In this document: positions 49,801 through 58,644 of the stretch, piece by piece | Layout of the letters: every line of letters begins with the position of its first letter | How positions within the stretch are numbered: position 1 is the first letter of the stretch | Source: Gonapodya prolifera JEL478 | Taxonomy: Eukaryota; Monoblepharomycota; Monoblepharidomycetes; Monoblepharidales; Gonapodyaceae | DNA length: 64,000 nt | Reading direction: 5' to 3' | Assembly: GCA_001574975.1 (NCBI GenBank) | Contig: KQ965812.1 | Span: 44,041 to 108,040 of the forward strand | Made by a program: the position numbers and the translations under genes | The notes under the pieces: generated by a model | What the model was told of the DNA's origin: nothing | What the model saw: the letters and a program-made list of their open reading frames with translations, nothing else | Databases searched by the model: none

Positions 49801-51055
49801 CCGCAACTCGCTGGTTGCCCATCTGCTTCACCGCAAAGTCAGAGAACACATACTCCCCGCCAACACGGAGGATGGCATGAAAAGAGTGTGGGTGGGCAAG
49901 TTTGAACACCAAGTTTGTCGAGAAAAAGGACGCGCCGGCGAAGACTTCCGAGGGATGGGTGGAGGCTTGGATCCCTTTTTTCTCCAACTCTTCCGGGGTT
50001 GTCGCTGGTCCGTTTGTCTCCTTCGTATCCACATTCGTACTCGCAACATCCACCGCAGACCTATTCTGCTCGCCGTAGCGAACGTTTAGAAAGAAAACAC
50101 CACCACTGGACCGACCGCGTATGATGGGAGACTTGGCCGATACGACCCCGCGCAGGGTGACCGAGGTGAGCCGAGGCAGCATGGTTCGGGTGAAAGTCCT
50201 CACTGCTGGATCAACGAGTGTGGGGACAGGCAGGAGTGGCGACTCTGGATCCATCGCACCGTTCGAAAAGGGTGCCTTGTCTCTCGACGCGCTTCCTTCG
50301 AGGTACTGGTTCACCGGTCTGAGCGCGCCGAGAAGCGTGGCCGCGTGCAAGTGTGGGAATTTTTCAAGATCAGCGGTCCACCCCCTCGCCTCGGGCGTGT
50401 TGGAAAGGGGGTCGAAGTCGTCCGAATTGAAGTGGTATGAGTGGATCTTATTGAGCGGGTGGTGTCGCGGCACAGGGAACGGAGTGTCCGATATCACGAG
50501 GAGACCACTGTGCAGGGTCGCCGGGCTCGGTTTCGGCCGAGCGTTTCCAGGAACGCCTACGGCGGCGGAGGCAACAGCGTCAGGTACATACGTGAACGAC
50601 GGGACGCAGAGCGGTGCGCCAGACCAGGGCGATTGCGTGTATTTCATGAGCGATTTAGCGTCATGTACCACTGTCGCTGAAGTGGAGGGGCTGTCAGCTG
50701 TGATGTCGAGTGAATCCCGCTTTCCAGCGTCGTCGCCCGACGTGCAGCCGGAGAAAACCAGCTCGACGAGAGCATGCCGCGTTTGCGGTGCACCCTGCCC
50801 AAAGTGACAGCGAATCGCCCCGGTCCTGTCCGAGAGGAAGAACGAATCTGTGGCCTTTCGCAAGTGGAGGGGCTGACTGAGAGGCCATCCGGCGTGCAAA
50901 GTCACCAGGAGAATCGGGATTGGATCATCCGGAGCTCCAGGTTTGGCGGTCGCGTGGTCTTGAGGGATTGGAGGGAGACTGGATAAAGATGATATTGTCG
51001 AGATCCGGAAGAACCGAAGTGAAGCTTCGTCGAGGCCACGGGACCCATCGCTCAT
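46814..51055 (-). CDS. CTC1: CTC1-like telomere-maintenance protein (CST complex)
   Basis: A single uninterrupted 1413-codon frame, exceptional here where other genes have many introns. It reads as a chain of OB folds (for example LVSFQGVVVAKEF and RVECRIIALAEVSF-like strands). The C-terminal third matches the CTC1 pattern: GLLRGSIVRIWQSARKASKG..VYCVSLSCTSVEV (about residues 1130-1165; human CTC1 has a cognate LLPGARVHFSQLEK...NVYCCF segment), then YYLCELLEVDTMN, a zinc knuckle C-x2-C...C-x3-C (CEVCGMAFRDRRCINSC, about 1231-1250), and ARAVVEDGTGEAHVYFEG. CTC1 with Stn1 and Ten1 binds telomeric single-stranded DNA and recruits DNA polymerase alpha for C-strand fill-in. An OB-rich RPA1-like protein is the alternative, but length and C-terminal order favour CTC1. 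A rearranged partial copy lies at 58.6-59.8 kb. Confidence 0.72.
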   Translation of the reverse strand: MSDGSRGLDEASLRFFRISTISSLSSLPPIPQDHATAKPGAPDDPIPILLVTLHAGWPLSQPLHLRKATDSFFLSDRTGAIRCHFGQGAPQTRHALVELVFSGCTSGDDAGKRDSLDITADSPSTSATVVHDAKSLMKYTQSPWSGAPLCVPSFTYVPDAVASAAVGVPGNARPKPSPATLHSGLLVISDTPFPVPRHHPLNKIHSYHFNSDDFDPLSNTPEARGWTADLEKFPHLHAATLLGALRPVNQYLEGSASRDKAPFSNGAMDPESPLLPVPTLVDPAVRTFTRTMLPRLTSVTLRGVVSAKSPIIRGRSSGGVFFLNVRYGEQNRSAVDVASTNVDTKETNGPATTPEELEKKGIQASTHPSEVFAGASFFSTNLVFKLAHPHSFHAILRVGGEYVFSDFAVKQMGNQRVAAFVDGKSRVWTVVSPENSERREAEGGGGAAVPSSRMVRGHELLEQFGRKLEVAGAISDSTTFLISYTGTVSQLPSNLLTGRLLILDDELELHFHQQILPPLDLARGCLLECRNVHLTRTVEGKAILVACVRSTVEVKALAGLGPRVPVPTTNQIQYPVLVSMAQIASPLDVVHFHVLHCDLRRKGLTRYLSRSDLFGSSDPPFDGLLVALAKRWAPHGGTHAPAPDAFASFLDHSKCTAVRIGFELRRMPTISAVLRHQLVTEASLGEDYGVKSFRPSDLNMDRAVIVGRLDVSTKAHFVLIDGTGTIPLIIDRAPMSPLSGFFDPRARGGIWMIERWEVVVERVEPGGSVVWIQCSQEDIVCLVTVDSLQTKEVEPREGSADPTEVLAAESASTIMEEPAQPRRGVSLLIKITHISLPKLFDVTENSVEYRAQCEGVVSFDDIEGATPGETADVTGNLAHVFFAGEAAKYMAFIEVGRCYRFRGVTMREVPGVPGEIIADAEELFNLDILSKSGFATLHSDESGEQLQLESHDSDDAVSLLTQDHEMTIEDANLCVEPSTSVPTSTLGTERGVVLDLLGHVTFNLQWQSSLSPTFPMLHVTYPSHAAELTSIQDILNSGDANSGKFAPHGYLERLVSFQGVVVAKEFRDGESSGMSWLSYASHKVRHSAADVFRNYGVGTGKAGRVLYLRIRDLRGLDVLDFYWDIGVTAWPLGLLRGSIVRIWQSARKASKGGRSVYCVSLSCTSVEVCGQSKATSGPLSSWNGQLGEIPFAYLASLPAYYLCELLEVDTMNLRTYVRIECRIIALAEVSFRFACEVCGMAFRDRRCINSCGSGRGRFTSEARAVVEDGTGEAHVYFEGAKAVFSLLRVTQGLENYFQDISSKNGDLWYRNLDFYSTGDDDDIFGDTLVSQDVSGEDALLRTLCRDASIFRDVVVYGKRYRREGDEKYPRRTIKFNSGDAPLETLSLARLIVKAVALEDIDIGIEVARHFPND

Positions 51056-51956
51056 GGATTATTGGCTTTCAGAGCACAAGGAGCATCAACTGGGTGCTGG
51101 CGAGTGACACAGATTGTGCGGGACGAGTAGGTGGAGGGTAGAGAGACGATTGTGGAGCAGGGTAAAGACAAAATGATTTGGAAAGATGTGCCCCATTCAA
51201 CTTTTTTCCCGCGATGCTGTGACTTACCACAATCTATTGACTGGATGCAGCATCCGCAGACGACATAGCCAGCAGCAACACTGCGATGAATACGGGTAGT
51301 GCGTGGAAGAGCTCACCCTGTAAATGAATCATCAAAACACCGAAGCAGAATGCCCAGTAGCGGAATCAGTTGGCTCACACCCTGTTTGCGGTGCCCGGCA
51401 GCGGTGGAATCTGACGGTAGTGGTGGAAAGGTTTGCCTACTGTGGTCGAGTGCTGTGGGTCCTTGCATTTATCGACCATCTTGCGGCGTGAAGTTCTGAG
51501 GCAACGGACGCAAGCGCAGGCAAGGGAAGTGCGTTGCTTTTTGTATGAGCAGGTTCACCAGTTTGTTAGACACAAATAGTGGGTGGCTAATATTCCGCCA
51601 TAGCTTGTTGATGCACATTGTAGCTTCTTGTAAATATGATGGGTTTTTTAATCTGTTTGGTAATATATGTGTGAATACAAACATTGATTTGTGAAAGACA
51701 TGAAGTGATGTAAGTGATGACGCAGCCTGTATTTCTTCGTCGATTGCGGTTCCAAACCAGGACAGGTCATACAAGCAACCGCTGTGGTGCCGCGAGAGAA
51801 CCAAGCGGCGACGAAGGGCTCAAGGTGGGGTTTGGTGCCGATGCCAACGAACTTGCGGCGAGCAACGGGATATCCGGAACGGTGTCGCCAGCCAATGACA
51901 GTCCTGGGTTCTCCATTGCGGGGGAAGTCTCGGGCAATTGTGGAATGGTGCTCTTC
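51056..51956. other. Upstream region of CTC1 with duplicated segments
   Basis: The segment 51226-51449 recurs, diverged, at 59658-59808 beside the CTC1 copy. A dispersed repeat occupies 51500-51640. No gene is supported here; the region should include the CTC1 promoter. Confidence 0.45.
51500..51640. repeat. Dispersed repeat, copy 2
   Basis: Matches the repeat at 42013-42335 (identical over 32 bp at 51573-51604), without the roughly 200-bp central stretch of that copy. Confidence 0.65.
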
Positions 51957-52860
51957 TAATTCCACTGCCCCATGATCTCCGCAAGGTACTCGTTTCCCGA
52001 GAGCATTTCTTTAGGGGCAGATGGAGTGTGAATTGGCGTGGAGGTTCCTCGAGCAAATAAGGTTCCAGTTAAGCTATTGCGCACTTCAAAGTATTTACCT
52101 CGAAACAACCTCTACACAAGACCTGGGTGTGAGAGAGATAGTGTGTGTTTGGGACTTGACTGGATGTTCTCGTCCCCGTGAAAATAAGTTCTCCCAGAAC
52201 ATCAGCTGGCGCATCAGGCTTCATTTTCCGAAGAGCAACTGGTCCCTGAACTCCCAAATCTACCTCAACAACCTTGCTGCAAAGCAATCGGGTTCATTTT
52301 CGGGGGACCCATTTGTTACGAGCTCAAATCCTTGGCCCTCGTAGAGAGATCGCGCAGCTTTATTAATTTGCAACGTATAGAGTGATCAGTCAACGTGAAC
52401 TTTGTGAGGGGTGGGGAGCGGTTGTCCAATGGAGAAGACCCTGGAAGAAGAAGGTGCGCGAGAAGAAATGACCCGGCCCCCCTCCAGAAATAATCCGTGG
52501 GAACGTAGAGAAAGTGTAGTTAGTTGGCAGTCCATTCGAGGCCGCGGATGAATGAATGCTAATCGGACTTCGGGGGGGAGGGGGGGGGCCGGTTGCTGGC
52601 ATTGCCGATGTTGGCGGTTCGGGGGAAAGGCGCAATATGGCGGTGCAGGGCCCATTTGCCGATGAAGGCAAAGTTTCTGCCACAAACACGGTTGAGTTCG
52701 ACTGCTCCTTCATTGTTTTCAAGTGGGCGTGATCCTCCGTCAATGTTCGCTTCAAAAAGTCCCGTGGGAGCGATGCATCTCTGGAAAGTCGCCACAGAAG
52801 AACAAGCGTATCCAAGTCCGGTGCATTGTAGGCTCGAATTCGGACCGGAAGTGTGTCCAT
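51957..52860 (-). CDS. GNAT-like N-acetyltransferase, frame-interrupted
   Basis: The minus strand from ATG 52860 encodes MDTLPVRIRAYNAPDLDTLV, then STVFVAE, resembling GNAT strands 1 to 4. Further along, in another frame, GAGSFLLAHLLLPG resembles the acetyl-CoA loop (R/Q-x-x-G-x-G/A). Then INKAARSLYEGQGFELV is a clear C-terminal GNAT motif. Downstream GPVALRKMKPDAPADVLG and KEMLSGNEYLAEIMGQWN complete a probable C-terminus at 51957. The pieces lie in different frames and I could not find introns to join all of them. It is either a multi-exon gene with unresolved splicing or a decaying gene. The substrate is unknown. Confidence 0.45.
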
Positions 52861-53443
52861 GTTTTGCTGTATCGGGCTAAACCGGGCCCTCAGGCACGAA
52901 AGGATCAACGACAAAAAAAATTTATAATGATCAATCCACGACAGCGCAAAATGGTAGTGACTTCATCTCATGACACTTCCCGCGAAGAGGGATTGTGGGT
53001 TGTGGCTTTTGACAGGTCTTTCAAAATTAGATTGATGGATTGCATGCACCTCTATTCTGTCGGAGCTATGTCCCTCACCTGATGTGGAATGAATTTGCAT
53101 GCTGATTGATTGATTACCTGTCGCAGGTTTTTGATGAGTGAGTCATTATTTCACCGCACCCACGTCACAAGGCGAGATTCTCGCTCACAAGATGTAACTG
53201 CAATGGCCCACAGAAAGATGTCACCGAAGCATTGATTTCCGTCATCGGGATGTCCCGGATTCGCGCGATTTTCGGCTTGTTCATCCTCCGGAAGGCTTTG
53301 TGTGGCACAGCCGGAGAGTTCCGAGTTGGAGTCATCGGGTTGGAGGGCAATAAAAGCATCCCCTCGAGCTTCGAGCATTCTCTTCCATTCTTCTGACATC
53401 CTCGAATCAACATCCGCAATCCTCGAACCAAATCCTACCCACC

Positions 53444-56145
53444 ATGCCACACTCTGGTATCCCGTGAGTACTTGTGTCGTTATGGCGCCTCAGAGGAGTT
53501 GTCTTTCCGGCGACCCACCTTCGGGTCTCACCGACGGAGAGGACGTGGAATGGATACATTCAACTGCATTGCGTTTGGAGAACGACAATTCGGACGAGGG
53601 AGACAACGTGGGGTAAAAGCTCCATCCGTTGTTCCGTGGTGTTGACGCCTGGATGTCATCGGGAAACACGTCTGGACGACGCCATCCGCGGCGGATTCGC
53701 GTCTTCCTGGAGGATGCTTGGAGCTCACATATTGTTCTTCTCATTTGAGTTGTATATGGAGTTTGGGTGACTCACCAGTTGTTCCGCAGCGTCTCCGCCG
53801 TCACGAACCAGAAGGTTCTGGACTTTATCCATGAGTACCAGAAAATCTTGGAGCCCGACAACATTTACATCGTCGACGGCACCGAGGAGGAGGACCTTTA
53901 CATGAAGGACATTCTCGTGAAATCTGGCACTTTCACCAAGCTCAACGAAGCCAAACGACCAAACTCGTACATTGCCCGGTCTGACCCTGGTGAGTCCACC
54001 GCGTTTGGAGCGTGTATTCCCGTGTTTAAACTGACAATCTGTATGTTTCTCATTTCATTTACCCTCGATCCATTTCACACTTCACACATAAGCCGATGTC
54101 GCTCGGTCTGAGGCTTCCACGTTCATCTGCACCACAAACCCCGAGGACGCGGGACCCACGAACAACTGGAAGTCCCCTGCTGATATGCGAAAGGTCTTGG
54201 ATCCCGTCCTCCACGGTGCCATGAAAGGTCAGTTGCCATCGTTCCTTGAATAGCATCAAGATTTTTAATCGATCCAATTGCGTAGGACGGACAATGTTTG
54301 TCATTGCCTTCTCAATGGGTCCCCTCGGCTCTCCAATCGGACGACTCGGGGTGCAGTTGACGGACTCCGCCTACGTCGTTGTGAACTCCCGAATAATGAC
54401 AATTATGGGCAAGAAGGTCCTCGACGAGCTGAACCACGGAAAGGACTTTGTCCGATGCATTCACACCGTTGCGCACCCCCTCAAACCCGGCGAGAAGGAC
54501 ATCCCATGGCCCTGCAACATTCCGAATCGATTCATCACTCACTTCCCCGAAACAAAGACCATCATCTCAACTGGGTCTGGGTGAGTTGGATGGCGAGTCT
54601 TACAGTTGCTGATTCTTTTGTTCTGATCTTTTGATGTTTAATTTCAGCTACGGCGGCAACGCTCTTCTTGGAAAGAAGTGCATGGCTCTTCGAATCAGCT
54701 CTTGGCTCGCCCGAGAGGAAGGTGATGCTATGGCGGAGCACAGTGAGTTTCAAACTACCTTCCTTCGGCATCCGACAATATCGTAATCGTATTTGCAATA
54801 GTGCTCATCATGAAGCTCACTTCACCGGAAGGGAAGAGCTACTATATCGCTGCTGCCTTCCCCTCTGCCTGTGGCAAAACCAACCTCGCCATGCTTCGCC
54901 CCACGTTGCCCGGGTGGAAGGTCGAGTGTGTCGGTGACGATATCGGTGGGTTTTACTCTCTGATTATTTCTTGCGGTCGGTTCCGTAATCTTGCTATCGA
55001 TCATCTTAGCTTGGCTCAAGATTGGGCCTGACGGCGATCTTCGCGCAATCAACCCCGAATCCGGCTTCTTCGGTGTTGCACCCGGCACTTCGGATGATAC
55101 CAACTACTACGCTATGCGCTCCATGGACAAGAACTCCATTTACACAAACGTTGCCTACACCGAGGACGGCGATGTCTGGTGGGAGGGACTTACCAAGGAA
55201 CCACCCGCAGGCAAGATCACGACCTGGAGGGGCGCAACATGGAGCAAGGACAGTGGGGTTCCCAAGCCCGACCTTGCTCACCCCAACTCCCGCTTCACTT
55301 GCCCGTCTTCCCAGTGCCCCGTGCGTTTTGGTTTTGGTATTTTACCCTTTTTGGCCTAGTTTGACATGATTCGATTTGCTTAGATCCTTGACAAGGCCTA
55401 CTACGACCCGAAGGGCGTTCCCATCTCGGCCATTGTATTCGGTGGACGCCGTGAGACTCGCACCCCGCTTGTCTTCCAGGCTCTTTCTTGGGAGCACGGT
55501 GTCATGATCGGTTCCGGTGTCGCTTCCGAGGTTACTGCCGCTGCCGAAGGAGTCCGAGGCCAGCTTCGATTCGACCCATTCGGTGAGTCCCTGCAAAAGA
55601 CTTCCATGCGCACACGATACTAATGTCTTTTTGAATGAACAGCCATGCTTCCGTTCTGCGGTTACAACATGGGCGACTACTGGCAACACTGGCTCGACAT
55701 TGGCAAGAAGGTCAACCCCGCTCACCTTCCGAAGGTGTTCCACGTCAACTGGTTCCGTCGTGGTCCCCAGCGCGAGTTCCTCTGGCCAGGGTTCGGCGAG
55801 AACTCGCGTGTTCTCAAATGGATCGTCGAACGTGTTGAGGGAACCGCCGGTGCCGCCGAAACCCCTATTGGCTACGTGCCAGCTCCGGGTGCCCTTGACG
55901 TCTCTGGACTGACCATCTCCGAATCGGTATTGACTGACCTGACAACGGTCGATGCGAAAGTGAGTAAAAAATGTAGTCGTGAATTCTCGACTTTCTTGAC
56001 ATCTTTCTCTCCATCTTAGTCTTACCTTGATGAGGTTGCTGCGGTTCGGGAGTACCACTCAAAGTTCGGCTCGCACCTCCCGCCAGTTGTGAAGGAACAG
56101 TTGGATGCTCTTGAGAGTCGGTTGAAAGTTGCTGCTGGCTTGTGA
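53444..56145 (+). CDS. Phosphoenolpyruvate carboxykinase, GTP type
   Basis: Ten exons (53444-53463, 53790-53989, 54093-54227, 54286-54580, 54648-54742, 54802-54945, 55010-55320, 55384-55582, 55643-55959, 56020-56145) sum to 1842 nt, or 613 codons, the normal length for the GTP-dependent family. It converts oxaloacetate and GTP to phosphoenolpyruvate in gluconeogenesis. Motifs are [34 protein letters not shown], the P-loop with reactive Cys [27 protein letters not shown], the guanine-site [15 protein letters not shown] and [16 protein letters not shown]. These are animal/bacterial GTP-type signatures, not those of the ATP-type Pck1 of yeasts and moulds. No N-terminal targeting peptide is visible, so it is likely cytosolic. 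The first exon encodes only six full codons. Confidence 0.93.
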
Positions 56146-56256
56146 AGGATCTTATATAATGATGGATTTGTGTGGTAATAATTTGGAGAGATTGATGTAT
56201 AGATTGATGATTTTTTCACGATTAAATTCGCAAATTGCAATCGATTTTCAAAGTCC

Positions 56257-56577
56257 TTACTTGATGTGAGCTACAAAATCTGCATACAGATCCCTGTGAC
56301 GAGGTGTGGTCGCTTTTCCCACGGACCTCAACAAACATGCAGAAAGACGAAACAACCTCTCGATTCGGGAGACTAAGACAGAAACGAAAAGAGTTGCCGA
56401 CGCCAGAATCGGGGCGAAGAGAATCACGATCCAATCGATATCGTCCCTGTGGAAACCAACGTTGGTGCAAATGCACGAATAAGGGAGCAAAGACGATTTA
56501 ACACTTTGAACACCGGTCAGTGGAAGGTTCAAGGTATGAGAGTTGTGCAAAATTACAGCGTCGACGTGTCCCCACAC
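56257..56577 (-). CDS. Possible small membrane protein
   Basis: A 106-codon minus-strand frame just downstream of PEPCK contains a hydrophobic segment (DWIVILFAPILASATLFVSV) followed by basic residues. No family is recognised and there is no supporting splice or codon evidence, so it may be chance. Confidence 0.25.
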   Translation of the reverse strand: MWGHVDAVILHNSHTLNLPLTGVQSVKSSLLPYSCICTNVGFHRDDIDWIVILFAPILASATLFVSVLVSRIERLFRLSACLLRSVGKATTPRHRDLYADFVAHIK

Positions 56578-56741
56578 GAGACGCCATGCGGCAATGGGGC
56601 TGAAAGCCGTTGACGTCGGCGCTCCTTGAAGCTGTATCGGCCAAGGAACGGTGAGCTGGACCCACCGGAATCATGAGCACACATCTGTATCTTGAGTGAA
56701 AAGCAAGTTTTGATAGCTATTCATACCACGAACCGTGGAAT

Positions 56742-56886
56742 TTGAATCTGCAGTGCGACGACATCGACCACAAACCAAACAAGTAAAACGTGCGTGGACG
56801 CTCCGTTGGCGATATGAATCAATTCAACACCCATTATCGTGTAACGCTCACGTGTTGAATCTGCAGTGCGACGACATCGACCACAA
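56742..56886. repeat. 32-bp direct repeat pair
   Basis: The 32-bp block that begins ttgaatctgcagtgcgacga occurs at 56742-56773 and again at 56855-56886, 113 bp apart. The copies are identical over the block and diverge outside it. No gene overlaps. Confidence 0.85.
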
Positions 56887-57242
56887 GCCAAATGACTGAT
56901 ACGTCGTGAGCAGTCAAGCCGTTGTTTTCAGAGACACAAAGCTGACACCTGACTTCCATTCTTATGCTTCATCAGTGCAAAAATCACCCAAACAACAGCG
57001 ACGTGAGTGGGGACGATGCTGTTTTTCGCTTGTAATTGCCATTTTGCCAACACTTGCATGCGAAAGGCAAACCAGCACTACCACAAGTCAGACTACCGAG
57101 ACCGTAACAACCACAGGCCACACAAGTACTTCAACGGCAAAATCAATGCACAAGAGCACAACGACAATTTTTGTAAATCATCCAAAGTACACAACCACCA
57201 CCATCAAGAGGACTTGCGACAGCATACATTGCTCGAAAGACA

Positions 57243-58045
57243 ATGTCCAACCAAGATTATGATGATTGGGACGCGTGGTGAGTATCTTGCGCTTCTAATG
57301 CCGTTTAAGTAACCAATTCACACTCCAAGTTTACTGATTACCACGAAAGGGATTGTTTCACATGGTTCCCAGATGTATGTGCACTTTCTATGCCCCTTTA
57401 GCGGATCCTGAATTCAAAATGCGTTGAACACTGTAATCGTCATTCTAGGGTATTGGGCAAACTTTCGATAGCATACATGCTTCGTTCAGTGCTGGAAAAG
57501 AGATGACATTGCAAGACTTCACTGATTGGGACGCATGGTGAATCCAATAGGAGAAGCCCCATTTCTGTGGGGTCTTGGCTCTCACATCCATGTCGTGAAT
57601 ATAGGGCATGCGACACTTGGTATCCTGGGGTGCGGCTCTTTGTTCCGCGTAGTATCGCTCGACCCTACCAACCGTCTTCCGTTGATAAAACAGGGTATTA
57701 GACAGAAGCGCACGTGTGACTCCATTTTCGCTGCGTAAACAGCGGGCAAGACGATGACCGAACAAGACTTTTCAGAGTGGACCCAATGGTATAGATCAAA
57801 TCACGCATGCTTGGATCTCTGGCGCTGATTAACGTCACCATATATTAGGTCATGTGGCACGTGATTCCCAACCGTGAGTTTTGCTCAGGCGTCCTGGAAG
57901 TATCTTTACCCCAACTCTGCTGCGCAAATGGGAACAACTGGGCATCGGACAACCTCCCACACGATCATGCGACAAGTATATATGCCGCCTACAGTGCAGG
58001 AGTCAAAATGACTTCTCAAGACTTCTCGGAGCGGAAGCAATGGTG
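57243..58045 (+). repeat. Tandem array of mini-exons (about 255-bp period)
   Basis: Four related blocks start at 57243, 57503, 57754 and 58008. They encode MSNQDYDDWDAW, MTLQDFTDWDAW, MTEQDFSEWTQW and MTSQDFSERKQW. Each ends in TG followed by a GT donor-like sequence (gtgagt, gtgaat, gtatag, gtgaga). Units 2-4 are preceded by a cag acceptor and an AGK/AGV codon run. A second recurring block (near 57352 and 57850, containing a ttcccaa/ttcccag core) suggests a larger repeated unit. Upstream, 56906-57262 encodes a hydrophobic stretch and a Thr-rich segment that may be the start of the same gene. The product is unknown. Confidence 0.5.
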
Positions 58046-58049
58046 AGAG

Positions 58050-58630
58050 GAGCGGTCAGGGCTTGCATTTTGTGCTCTCCTCATCGTCATTCGTCAAAAT
58101 TTCTGGGACGATAGGAAGTGCAATACATGTGAGTACCCATGAAGAACCTATATAGTGCTCAAGAGTGCTTAAATGCCTTTCCAACCGCAAGACTTCCCCG
58201 GGGGTATCAGTGGGCGATGAAAGCGAATCGGGTGCAAACTTCTACCGTGACGCAAGTTTTCTTGGAGTGATTATTTCTTGAGCACTTTTTTTTTTTGGTG
58301 AAAATCAAACTCATACACCTGCAACACCTCTGATCGTAATGCAGTTAAATTAAATCTATGAATGTGAATTGGGTCCGACATTGGTCTCGTGTAATTAGCT
58401 GTAGCAATAATTTGACCAAACTGAAACTCTTTCACCCAGTGAAGTTGAAGGGACCGCCCTGAGTGAGACCATTAAATTAGACGAATACCTTTCATCTCCA
58501 TGTCTTGGTTTCTCCACATTTTCTCCTTCGGAAGCAAGTGAAGCAAGTCACTTCTCAGACTCTCCTTCTCAACAAGCGGGCTGATTTACTCAAGCACTAG
58601 CGGAGTAGTCTGATTTATATTGCAATATGA
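58050..58630. other. Intergenic region
   Basis: AT-richer sequence with no supported gene, lying between the mini-exon array and the CTC1 copy. Confidence 0.4.
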
Positions 58631-58644
58631 GCTCCATATCTACT

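Noticed and set aside
56500-56545. Short match (accggtcagtg...) to nitrite reductase exon 1
   Set aside because: Only about 24 bases are similar and no flanking similarity was seen, so chance or a minor duplication cannot be told apart.
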